DNA of 64,000 nucleotides from Lepisosteus oculatus (taxonomy: Eukaryota > Chordata > Actinopteri > Semionotiformes > Lepisosteidae): assembly GCF_040954835.1 (NCBI RefSeq), contig NC_090712.1, positions 1,497,284-1,561,283 on the forward strand, given 5' to 3'. A program made the position numbers and the translations under genes. The notes below the pieces were generated by a model, which was not told the DNA's origin, did no database searches, and saw only the letters and a program-made list of their open reading frames with translations. Below are positions 34,466-44,868 of this stretch, piece after piece (the first letter of the stretch is position 1; the number at the start of each line of letters is the position of its first letter).

Positions 34466-35888
34466 CGGACGAAACGTTTGACCCTTCAAGCCGCCTCACA
34501 AAATTCGAAACAGAACTACGGAGGTTATCAATCGACATTGCAGAGAGCCTCTGGAAAAAAGTCATCAGACTTTTCTGATTTTAATTACTGAAGCAAAGGT
34601 GTATTTATTGAATTGAAAATATGTGAAAGAAGGTGAGACTAAAACGCGCGCATGTTTTAAAGAATATTTCACACAGAATATCCATGTAAGATTCAGGTTA
34701 TTTTATTGTACATTATCACTGTAAACTGGAATACAAAAGCCCAGTGACTGAGACATTACATTTTTATTAGCCTCCGGTAAAGAAATTGATTCCATATAAT
34801 TGCTAGAATTCCAGCCGACGTTTTGAACAAATCATAGATTGAGAAGCCGTGTGGAGGAAAAGATTCTGTGGCCCCAGAGGTACTGCACAGTGCTAACTAG
34901 CGTGTCTTCACTCATACGGTGCTCTGCTGCACATGATTAGGCGACTTTAACACAGGGCACGAGCAAAGAAGCCCCAAAAAGGCAGACGGCACCCCAGACA
35001 CAGTACCGTGTACGGTATGGGTCTACACACGGGGGAGAGACGGCGCTCGTAAAATAGAGGCCAGATTAAAATGACTGGTCGATAATTAGGTGCACGTTTT
35101 GTTGTCATACATTTGAGATTTCTACGCATTTTCATAACTTTCCCCAAGGCCGATCGTCAGATTTTAATATACCAAAATATTCCAAACAAAAACCATCAGA
35201 AAGACGCAACAGCGTTCACGATGCCAGAATCGTTTTAGCAGTCCGCCCGGCAGAGCTGCTGATCGCCAGAGCGACAACACTCCACTGCAGTCTAGCGATC
35301 AAGTCCGTTCATCTCCCGGTCTGCTGGGGAGCAGGTCAGTGTGCTGTGGACTGCAAGGATGCGCGGTTTATAGCGCCCACTGTCCGTCAAATGCACTCAA
35401 GTCAGAATCCTAGGAGCCTTTCGGTAGTTAAAGGACCGCAACATTTTTTTCAACACAACTAGCCATAATCCGAAGAAGTCTTTATGGTTATAGCAATCGG
35501 TTCTGAACTAGTGACAGCAGGCACCAGAAAGTGTGCCGCACGATGTGCACGCGTGGAAACGCACTGATCTACATGATCCTATAAGGGTTATATATAAAAA
35601 TGCAATTGTAGCAATCTTCCCTTACAGCCCGGTTCACAGACCACGTCTTTCATAAAACGCACTCGTGTCTGGGGTTTAACTGCAGACTGAAGTTTGTGAA
35701 CAGAACTGGCGTTATCGCTCCGGTGCGTTTAAAAAAATCAGACAAACATTCACATATATGGATAAGAACTGTGCCGGACTGACAACACTTAACACCATTA
35801 ACACAAGTAACCGCGACCAAGAGCGCAGTTTCAACGGCAACGAACGAATGAACTGGAACAGAATATTTTAAAAGCTACCAAAACTTAC

Positions 35889-36090
35889 CTTTACAATGTA
35901 TCTAGGACAGACAAAACTCCTCGATGCTGTACTGTACAAAAAGGTAACCCTGAACCCCAAGCTCTAGACTGTATAACCCACAGTCCCAAACGCCATTAAA
36001 CCTTCATATCCCTTGGGTAGTATGATTGCTTCTTGGTTCAGGCTCCACTCACTCAGGCTAGAGACTTGTCAACTAAACAAGAAAAAAAAA
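35889..36090 (-). other. tnfaip3: tnfaip3 non-coding exon 1 (5' UTR)
   Basis: A perfect donor TAAAG|GTAAGT lies at 35889/35888, between the kappaB pair and coding exon 2. Human TNFAIP3 also has a non-coding first exon. It would splice to the acceptor CTTCTTTGCAG before 33770. The 5' end (about 36090) is inferred from the kappaB sites and not visible directly. It contains two tiny upstream ORFs, at 36007-35996 (3 codons plus stop) and 35996-35964 (10 codons plus stop). Confidence 0.7.
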
Positions 36091-36142
36091 CGACCTCTAG
36101 ATAAGTTAGAGACTTTTTTTTTTCACATGGAAAAGCCCGGGT

Positions 36143-36169
36143 GGGGATTTCCAGTATGAGGGACTTTCC
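36143..36169 (-). promoter_or_regulatory. tnfaip3: Tandem NF-kappaB sites of the tnfaip3 promoter
   Basis: GGGGATTTCC (36143-36152) and GGGACTTTCC (36160-36169) are two perfect kappaB sites 7 bp apart, about 260 bp upstream of the exon 1 donor. The human A20 promoter is known to be driven by two adjacent kappaB elements close to its start, so position and number fit. No TATA box is evident next to them, which also fits the TATA-less human promoter. Confidence 0.8.
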
Positions 36170-37534
36170 ACTTAAGCTTGCACAATTTTAGAGGTACTAA
36201 AATACGCTCATCGAACGCTAGGGGGAGAAAGAGACAGACACTCTGGAAAGCTGGTCTGTTGTCATAAAGAAACCTTACATAAGGACACGATCAGACCATT
36301 CATAGACCAACGCATGATCTCAGATCTTGAAGTCCCTGCTCATTTTTAAGGGAATGTTATGACCTAAAGTATCGCCCAGCGGTAAAGAAAAACACATTAT
36401 TCTTAATAGTATAAACTGCATGCGTAATGTATCTGTAAAGGAAAAAACCCCACTAATGGTGTCTTTTCCCTTTGAAAGTTTGATGTTTTATAAAAAAGTC
36501 AAATATTTTAGCACCCTGATATTCTAGGCATTAAAAGACCGCTTGCTTTGTAAAGCACAAAAACAAAATGACATTTTCCCGGCAAAAGTGTTCCTATCCA
36601 TCCAACGGTCTTCCTTAAAACAGAAGTCAAGCAACATTTGTATATTCAGAAGGGTAATACGTACAAACTGTATATTTCACTTTTACTTCGGGTGAGCGTG
36701 TACGAATTTGGCAGCAGTGAAAGGTAACGAAAAAGACAGCTGATCACACACGCATACTGTACTATTAGATCAGTATCAGCAACTTGTTCTGCTCCTTTAG
36801 AAGCGGGGGAGGGCATCAGAAGGCAGAACCCACAAGCCCTCAGGACATCACTCAATCTGTCTCCTCCCAGACGCGACTCCTACTGGCTGGCTAGTCACCA
36901 GGATTCTGCCAGGCGGATTCAGACATCCTTGTAAATACCCGAGCTTTAAAAAAAAAAATCCAGTAGGCCTCCACACTCTGGCGTAAATACCAGAAAAAAA
37001 ACACACTGCGTTTTTGGGGAGATCTGGAGTTGTATTTCTGTCTTGCTGCACCAGAGTGGCGAGCATGCGCTTCTGCAGTGTGGTGCTTTCAGGAGTTAGG
37101 CTGAGGGAAATTATTTTATGATCTGTACAGAAAGGGACGTCCCAGACTGAAGATGAAATGTGTCAGGGTCTTTCAGACTCTGCGGGGGATGAGTGTTACT
37201 CCACAGCCCCCATCTGAAGGAGAAGCTTGAAGTCAATAAAGTGCCAGTGAACTTCCTCCAGTTTTTGAAAACAGCCAGGCCCCCTGTTCTCTCTTTCGGG
37301 TTCAGCTTCAGTCTTCTTCAATGCCTGGAGGGCTCACTGAGCTCCTCCTAGCAGATGGTCACTTGATCTCCGAGGAGTGATGATCAGAGGAAAAGCACCT
37401 TGTGGACAGAGGCCCTTGTGCCTGCTGTGAGTGTTGATGAACTCATCTCCAGCCACTTTCACACCTCACACAGGATATTGTGTAACACAGAGAGAATCCT
37501 TATCTCCCTTTTGGGTTTGCATTCTAATAGCTAG
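36170..37534. other. Upstream flank of tnfaip3, no gene seen
   Basis: Unique, AT-moderate sequence with no recognised repeat, gene or strong motif cluster. Confidence 0.5.
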
Positions 37535-37800
37535 ACTTGAACATAAGAAAACAATGAGAATAGGCCATAAGGCATGTCTAGTTCTTTAGTATCTAATTGA
37601 TCTGAATTGATCTAATTGATTTAATGATCTGAGAATCTCAATCCACCATTTTTTTACAGAAGCCAGGACATCAAGATTCAACAAAAGAGCTAATAGACAT
37701 CTTGTTCCAGACCCTCACCACCCTTAGTGTAAAGAACGGCATTCTTTCCTCAGTTTTAAAAGTACTTTCCCTTTCTCCTGTGGGTTTGGGGTTGTGTTTT
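37535..37800 (+). repeat. Interspersed repeat family B, copy 2
   Basis: Starts GAACATAAGAAAACAATGAG, then AGGCCATAAGGC and TCTAGTTC, and later TTGTTCCAGACCCTCACCAC, CCTTAGTGTAAAGAA and CCCTTTCTCC. This matches a common fish interspersed repeat in wording and order. It is related to 5000-5290. Confidence 0.5.
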
Positions 37801-39171
37801 TCTGGCAGAAATAATGCCATGATTTAAGGGACTGCCAGGGGGAGAATTCTGCTTTGTTCTTGATTTGTGGAAAGTTTCTATAAAAAGAAGATTTCAGTCA
37901 GGCAGAAGCTTACACAACAAAACAACAAAACAACTTTTTTTTTTCCATGAAATGATCATTTTAATTTTAAAACAAATTCTATTCCGAGAGAGAAAAAATC
38001 AGCAACCTGTTCGCCGAGGTAAAGTGTCTCTGTAGGAGCTGTGTGGCAGTTTCTTTCTGTTGCAATGTGACATAACCAGGGGTGTGACTGTTTAAAACGC
38101 GATCTTTCAACACAGGCAGGTTCAGGCCAACAAAACACACAAAAACACCCAGCTGTAACGTTTAAAGGCCCGAGTTGCAATTTATTTTACGAGGCGGGGA
38201 AACGCCTAACACCATCACCTAAAAACAAAAGCAAAACAGTCTCAGCTCTTCATCGAGCTTCTGCTTAAAATTCTTCATGAAGCCCCCGTCTAATATAAGC
38301 CGAGCAGCTACACTGCTGACCGGCCACTAACACAGAAAATTCTCAAACACGGTCCCTCCAACACTCTACACAAAATTTCCAAAAATCCACAAAATTCGGT
38401 TTCGTTTCCCTGAACTCACAAAGTCGCTCTGCTCCCTGCTCGGTCCTTCCGCTGGCGAGACGTACAGTACGCGCAGGGGCTGTCCTGGAGCAGCAGACAG
38501 CCACGCCCACAGACAGCCTCCGAGAGCTTCCTGTTCCTGTTTTGTAGTCACCTGCCTTCCTGCGGCTGGTCAGGTGACTGTGCGAGCAGCCCCTTCCCCA
38601 GAGGGGTCTGCGGAATGTGGTCCCTGCTGGGGCGGTGCTCTTACAACGTGTTTCATCCCAAGACCGTAGCCAGGCAACAATGAAGCCTGAACTCAGTCCC
38701 TTCGGGTGTTTATTGGTGTCCCTGCAGAGGAACAGGAGCTGTGCTGCCTCAGGCTCAACATCACAAATCAATGTAAAGTGGGACATGTTAATATTGCACG
38801 TACATGTATCCACCATTGCAGTATTACTACTTAACCACACCATGGAAAGTATTGCTGGGATCTGTTAATTTAGCCTTCACCAAAGGTTATGCTAAGATAC
38901 AATAAAGCTGGCTTGCTTGAGCAACTTGCGCTGCATAACAAAGCATAACAAAATGCAGGACCAACAGCCATAAACGTACCATAAACAGGATAAAGCAGAT
39001 CAATGCCTGCTGGATATCAAAGGACAGGACAAAGTAGTTCAACATAAACTATTTATTAAAGGACAGGTCTGTTTTGCACTGCAGACCCAACGATTGTGTT
39101 GCTGTCCTTATTGTGGAAGACCGAGTCAGAAAGTCAAGACAGTGACTATGCGTGGGAAAGGTTTTCTGTTC

Positions 39172-39197
39172 GCACCTAAGACCACTGTCTTAGGTGC
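39172..39197. repeat. Short perfect hairpin
   Basis: GCACCTAAGAC (39172-39182), loop CACT, GTCTTAGGTGC (39187-39197). Too short and too tight-looped for a pre-miRNA; no U-run follows. Confidence 0.7.
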
Positions 39198-39550
39198 AAA
39201 CTAAAGCCTGTGATTCCTCACACCCATTCAACCAGAGAGAAGTGAAACAGACTGCAGGATGCCAAATGCCATCTTCCTGTCCTGGTTGTTTGACTTCTGA
39301 CACTGCCCCTTTCCCTGTATGTTCCTTTGATATGTTAAAGTCTTGCCTACTTTTAATGTATAAAAAGGAAAGTATAACTTCAGTAAAGTGAGCATGTCTT
39401 GAGTGCTAGGGGGAACCCTTTCTCTGTGATATGCTCCCCTTCAGCTGATTGTATTAAAGATCTGTGTTTGACAATCTCCTAACCTGAGTGAAGACTGAGT
39501 TTTCTTCGACATTATTGAGCTCTAAAAAACTGAATCTGCACTGGACTGCG

Positions 39551-39590
39551 TCCTGCTCCTTTGATGAACATCCTGCTCCTTTGATGAACA
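39551..39590 (+). repeat. 20-bp tandem duplication
   Basis: TCCTGCTCCTTTGATGAACA is present twice without a gap or mismatch, probably a recent slippage or repair event. Confidence 0.9.
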
Positions 39591-40689
39591 ATTTCCCACA
39601 ACAACTTCGTAATCAAGGGTTGCTCACAGCTGTCCAACGGGAGTTCAGCAATGATTCACTGGGTGTGGGGGGCGTGGGCTCTCCCAACACCCTGGGTGGG
39701 CCTGGATGCTTGGACACACCCCCACACGCAGTGTGCGCAGGGAGGCATGCCGTTGCCCTGAGCCGACTCCTGCTGCGCTGCTGGGACAGGGTCAGGAAGT
39801 CATCGGAAACGCGGGATAAAAAAAAACAGACGGATTTCTGAATGATGACTAATGTACTGAATAATGTTCTTCTCCCCTAGACCAATGGCTGTGTAACATC
39901 AAGAAAGTTTTGTATACTCCCACTTCTGCAAAGTGTCCAAGCAATCTAAATGGGCTCTTCTCCTTTGTAACCTATCTTATAATCAAAGCCAGATCCACAC
40001 TTACATCAGCCAATTACAGTGACTCCAGACCTCAGCTACCACACAGGAGGTGTTAGTTTCCCTGGATTCTGGAAATAAATTAATATCTGGCTGCAAACAG
40101 TACATCTGTAGTGCATCTATTTGACTGGCTTTGTGAGTGGAAAGTGTTGCATACCTGCTTACAAAACATTGTGAAAGGTGGAAGGAATTGTGGTGAGAAG
40201 TTAGGGCAGGGACTTCAAAGGTACAGGCTGACTGAAACTTCCCTTGTCACGTTGCTATCGCATCAGTATTGTTCCATTTTCATTTTAAAGTTAGACAAAG
40301 CAAGGTGGTGACAGGAAATGAAGATTCTGGGCTTTGAACTATTTATTCCTCTGAGCAACACTAAGCGAATAGTTCAGTCTTTGTCATGAAAGTCAACAAA
40401 AAGGAAATAATGTTAAATTACAATTGTGTGCTGTCCCTGTATCTCCCTTATAAAATGTATTTTTGTTTTTGCTTATAATATGCATAGGCATTTTCATCAG
40501 ATAGGAAAAATTCCATCAAATTGAAAAACATTTGTCTTGTTTGACATCTTTATCTTGCATATTTTATAGATAAACATTGACTGAATATCCACCTCAGGGG
40601 CTACAACATAATCATGGTTCATGAATGATTAATGAATAAAATTGACATTTAAAAGGGTTGTAAAGATTTTTGTGTCTACAAAAAACAAA

Positions 40690-41200
40690 TATGTCTAAGA
40701 TATAAAATTCACAATGCTTGTCATAAGATCTTGTAACTCCACATATGGCCTTGTCTGCACACATCTCTCAACCTTGCAGATGAGGTCTGGAATCTGCAGT
40801 CTTCTTTCAATGCCAAAAATGTTCAGCTTCCTTGAATGCCCTTGAATGTATCTGGTGTTGCTCTTCAATGGACTGATTACAGACTGGATTGCAGCTCCAG
40901 ACTCAACCAAACAGTCTTTGATTTAAATTCTCCACTTTTAACACTTGAACGTATCCTAGTGTTTTGCTTGCTGTTTCTACAGCTTCCCCACATTGTCAAG
41001 AGAAGATGCAAATTATGTGTCAACATAAATACCTCAGTCTTTGTCATAAGAAGCCCCTTCAGCTCAGTATTTCTCACTTTATGTTTGTAGTTTATGTTTC
41101 TGCTTCCTGCTTTTAATACCCTATACTTCTCTGTGTTAAATGTCTTGTGCCAGGTGTCTGACCAGTCTTGAATGTCATCTTTTTGCATGTCAGTTGTTGC
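40690..41200 (-). mobile_element. Degenerate LINE reverse-transcriptase fragment
   Basis: The minus-strand frame from 41188 contains DIQDWSDTWHKTFNTEKYRV, then LKAGSRN and RNTELKGLL. This resembles the post-catalytic RT region of L2/CR1-type LINEs (L..WS..W.M.FN..KC.V...G...). A later frame is shifted, and no catalytic YADD box or endonuclease is present. It is a dead copy, upstream of tnfaip3. Confidence 0.5.
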
Positions 41201-41264
41201 TCCTGTAGTATTTGCCTATAGTAGTCACTTACCCACCAATACAATAGCCACTATATGCAGTAGT

Positions 41265-41390
41265 AGTTCAGGTGGGGAGCTGCGTCAGCATGCGTAGGCT
41301 GCAAAGGAACAAGTAATAGGTTTATTCCATGCTGGAAAAAAAGAAGAAAGAAAACACAACGTTTCGGCTGTGGTGCCTTCTTCAGGTGTT
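41265..41390 (-). repeat. Interspersed repeat family A, copy 2
   Basis: The minus strand reads AACACCTGAAGAAGGC, ACAGCCGAAACGTTGTG, AGCATGGAATAAACCTAT, TTGTTCCTTTGCAGCCTACG and CATGCTGACGCAGCT. It is the best-preserved of the three copies in the window. Confidence 0.65.
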
Positions 41391-42240
41391 AGGGTATGCA
41401 GTAAATATGCAGTATGAGTGCACGATACCCATGTGCTGAAGATTTCTTCAGTCAGTAGAGGTCAGTGTACTTGTCAGTGACATTAGTGTGCCTTTCAACA
41501 GAATGGGTGCTGTAAGAGTATTTTACTGTTGAAAGAGCAGCAGAAGTAGGGCCCACAAACTGACTTTCTTCATTTCTTCAAACAAACCAGAACCCAATGG
41601 CACAAAAAGCACAGCACCTACTCCAGAGAAGCCTCAGCACCTCAGGCATTGCAAAGCGCTGTTCTGGGGATTTCCTGCAGCTGCCTGCCTGCCTGCAATT
41701 CAGCCTCGTACACTGAATGGCAGGGACTTTGACACAACTGTCCCCGGCATTCTGATTCACAGGTAGAGTGGAGTTTGAGTTTTTAAAGGAAGTGAAAGAA
41801 GACAGAAAACATTAATGACAGGGAGGAAAAGTAAATTATGTGAATAAAAACGTACGTTATTCCTGGGTTTCTCAAGGTGAGACACTGAACTCGTTTATGC
41901 ACCTATGCTGTTATCTAAGGCATATCTAAAGGGATGTGGTGATGCTATCTTAAGCCATTGTGAGATGTAGTATGCAATCACACTTAGACGCAGCTATTAG
42001 AAGGTACTATCAACTCTATTTCCTCTTTCTCTGTGGTTTCTTCTGTTCCCCTTATCATTGCATCACCGTCCTGCTTTTACTGCTTCTGAATAGAGAAACC
42101 ATTTCCTTGGGGGCTCTCTGCAGTGCTGATTGCTCCCTTTCTTGCACCGTATTTGAATGTCAGGGATTTCCCTTCCCGCTAATTCATTCTCTAAATAATT
42201 CAAGCTGAACACTATCCATGAGAGATCCAGGACAAACCAG

Positions 42241-42824
42241 CAGCCATATCACCCTGCAACTCCCAGCTGGCACCCCACTGAAGCTCAGCTGGTGTGAGCC
42301 TGGTTAGTACCTGGATGGGAGACCTCCTGGGGAAAACTAAGGTTGGTGCTGGAAGAGGTGTTAGTGGGGCCAGCAGGGGGTGCTCACCCTGCGGTCCATG
42401 TGGGTCCTCATGCCCCAGTATAGTGACGGGGACACTATACTGTAAACAGGCACCGTCCTTCGGATGAGACATAAAACCGAGGTCCTGACTCTCTGTGGTC
42501 ATTAAAAATCCTGGGGTGTTTCTCGAAAAGAGTAGGGGTGTAACCCTGGTGTCCTGGCCAAAGTTCCCATTATCCCTTACCAATCATGGCCTCCTAATAA
42601 TTCCCATCTCTGAACTGGCTTCATTACTCTGCTCTCCTCCCCACTGAGAGCTGATGTGTGGTGAGAGTACTGGCGCACTATGGCTGCCGTCGCATCATCC
42701 AGGTGGGGCTGCACATTGGTGGTGATGGAGGAGAGTCCCCATTACCTGTAAAGCGCTTTGAGTGGAGTGTCCAGAAAAGCGCTATATAAGTGTAAGCAAT
42801 TATTATTATTATTATTATTATTAT
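42241..42824 (+). mobile_element. 5S-rRNA-derived SINE, full-length copy
   Basis: The head (42243-42352) reads like 5S rRNA: GCCATATCACCCTG at the start, then TGAAGCTCAGC, AGCCTGGTTAGTACCTGGAT and GGGAGACCTCCTGG, which hold the internal polymerase III promoter positions. The body follows, with a CTCF-consensus word at 42370-42384. The tail is AAGCGCTTTGAGTGGAGTGT, GCGCTATATAAGTGTAAGC and (ATT)n. This defines family orientation; other copies are at 3505, 26241, 30960, 50585, 51395 and the right window edge. Confidence 0.85.
42370..42384 (+). promoter_or_regulatory. CTCF-consensus motif inside the full-length SINE
   Basis: CCAGCAGGGGGTGCT matches the CTCF core at 14 of 15 positions (T for R near the end), some 20 bp past the 5S-like head. 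Confidence 0.5.
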
Positions 42825-43883
42825 AAACGTGGCTTCTCCCAGAAAACTGCAGCTTTTGATGTCTGTTTCAGAAATCATAGCATTTTCTGGTCACATAGAG
42901 AAATGCACTTCCCATGTAGGAACCAGTGGGATGCAAAGTGAGTTTTACTTTCTGCACCTAAACACTCCAGAGACGCTTTCCAGTGTTTTCTAAGAAACAT
43001 CTGCACACTGGTGCATCTGTTGGTGATCTGTTGCTCTGTACCATCCAAGGCTTAGATGTATTCAGTGTCCTCTAGAACTGTAAAACAAGGTGACTGTACC
43101 TTGTGAACGTGTTACAAATATAGCACCGTCTGGTTTATAGTTAGCATTGTTGCTTTAGGGGTGTGATTAGTGGTTTAATATTAGCTCTGACACCAGTTTA
43201 GGTACAAACAAATTATAGCCCCTCACAGGCCAGGAATACTGAGCAAAGTCTTGTGATGTCTTTAATATTGGGTGAACAATCTGGCGTACAAGAAATAAAT
43301 AAGCAAGTATTCTTTAAACTAAATCTAATCAATACATAATGCCACATGGCTTTTGCTTTTTAAGACAAGCGCCAGAGAAAAAAACAACCAAGATACCAGG
43401 ATTTCTGCAACTGCACTAGTATCTACTATCCAGATATTGAAGCAGGTAACCATTAAAACATGATGTGTTTGTAGACTAGGTACATTTGTTCTCAGCTAAC
43501 TAATAAAATCAAACCCAGAGCTTGGATTCAATCATGATTTTGACTTACCTCCCAGCCAGCAAATTCCATAAACATTTTAAACAGAGAGCTGTGAACCCTC
43601 AAGTATCATGGCCCTGGAGTCCCAGTCTGTTTCAGCTTGTTTCCCTTGAAAAGTGGGCTTGGGTGCAGTCAAGATGGCACAACCCCTGTGAGCTCAAGCT
43701 GTAGTGTTGTCTGAATTAGAGATGTATTGTGCATGAAATTCAGCTTCTTTAAACCTGTGTGCTGCTTAAGACCACAGCTAAATTCATTATCTACATTGTG
43801 GCACACTGAGGAGAAAGATCACAGGAGGCAAGTGCAACTCCAGCTGGCAGCTGAGGGAGATAGAGATGAGAACAGCTTTTGGG
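42825..43883. other. Intergenic stretch without a recognised gene
   Basis: No repeat or gene recognised; only short chance frames. Confidence 0.5.
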
Positions 43884-44183
43884 AACTACAAGTCCCAGAA
43901 TGCATAGTGCCCAGAAGAGGAAATGAGCCCCAGCTGAATGGACACTTCAATGCTGTGGTGATCAGCACATCGTCATAGAAGGCCACCACTGACTTTGGCA
44001 TTGACTTGGATGGAGTTTCATTTTGTAGAATTCTTTTAGTCTTGGGAGGAGAACCTGAACTGGATTTTTCCCGAATGCTGGTGATGTCCTCGGAGGCGCC
44101 AGGCTGCTTGGCGAGCTAGCTGTTTTCCGGCAGCCTGTTACGTCATTGTCATCCTGTCTCCCTGCGGCGGTTGCCACGGCAAC
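43884..44183. promoter_or_regulatory. Promoter-like motif cluster: ZNF143, ATF/CREB and RFX X-box
   Basis: ACTACAAGTCCCAGAATGC (43885-43903) matches the ZNF143/Staf SBS2 motif. TTACGTCA (44138-44145) is an ATF/CREB-type site. GTTGCCACGGCAAC (44170-44183) is a palindromic RFX X-box. All three are typical of proximal promoters, and the block is GC-richer than its surroundings. No ORF follows. A transposon origin of part of the block is possible, because an element with terminal repeats starts at 44550. Confidence 0.4.
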
Positions 44184-44549
44184 AAGTCACCTGGAGACTG
44201 AGAGCACCTGTTGTCGGTTCACGAGCGTGCCCACCCCTGGTGCTCTTGAACACGAATACTCAGACCTGACAGAGCATGGGGCTCTGTCACTAAGTTTCAA
44301 CCCTGAGCGTTGTCTCTGTGTTTCCCTCGCTTGTTCCAGAGTAATGGTTCACTGGTACACTGACCTCTGCTCTCTCATTACCACCCAGATCGCCCCTCGA
44401 CTTGGTTTGTTTCCAGTGTGTTGCTCGGCTCTGACCCTTGCTCATCTCTCAGATTCCCTACGGCTTGTTACCACCAGCGTCTGTGGACTCAGACTGATAC
44501 TTGGCTGTGACTCTTGGATTCGTCCTCGCAGCGGACTGAGCTACCCGGC

Positions 44550-44868
44550 TGTCACGGATGTCGGAAAGGACCAACCGTGGAATGGCAGGAGAGCGAAAAG
44601 ACCCTATGCGTAGTGGTGAGACGGGGGTTAGCCCGGGCTCAGCTGTTCAGGGAATGCCGTATAGAAACCTTTGCCCTCAGGTAGCGGACATGGGGAGACC
44701 TGGTGCTAGGCGGGTCTCAGGACATCCGAACATCAATGCTGAGCCAAGCAGAATAAGTGACCCGGAAATATATAGCCCCAGAAAGAGAGACACCGGAAGG
44801 AGAGCAAAGGACAGGAAACTAGGGACAGGACAGAGTAGGAGCACCCTCTGGCTGCAGAGGGCGTGACA
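44550..44868. mobile_element. Non-autonomous DNA-transposon-like element with TGTCACG ends, copy 2
   Basis: Starts TGTCACGG (44550-44557) and ends GCGTGACA (44861-44868). Purine-rich interior with GACAGGACAGAGTAGGAGCA and CCCTCTGGCTGCAGAGGG close to the right end. Related in its ends to 6565-7083. Confidence 0.4.

Larger units (their letters stand above)
37801..40689. other. Intergenic stretch without a recognised gene
   Basis: The longest open frame outside tnfaip3 (166 codons, minus strand, 38343-38843) lies here but shows no domain or family resemblance. A perfect 11-bp hairpin (39172-39197) and a 20-bp tandem duplication (39551-39590) are the only structures seen. Confidence 0.45.

Noticed and set aside
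38395..38412. ISRE-like CGGTTTCGTTTCCC upstream of tnfaip3
   Set aside because: The two GAAA cores (on the complement) are one base too close for the standard IRF spacing.
38343..38843. 166-codon open frame on the minus strand, longest outside tnfaip3
   Set aside because: No recognisable domain or family similarity, mixed composition, no splice or promoter context, and it overlaps other frames. Probably chance.
39172..39197. Possible terminator or miRNA hairpin
   Set aside because: The 11-bp stem with a 4-nt loop is too small for a miRNA, and rho-independent terminators do not apply in a vertebrate genome.
42243..42352. A genuine 5S rRNA gene
   Set aside because: Diverged from 5S rRNA in the middle and fused to a SINE body and tail found repeatedly, so it is a SINE head and not an rRNA gene.
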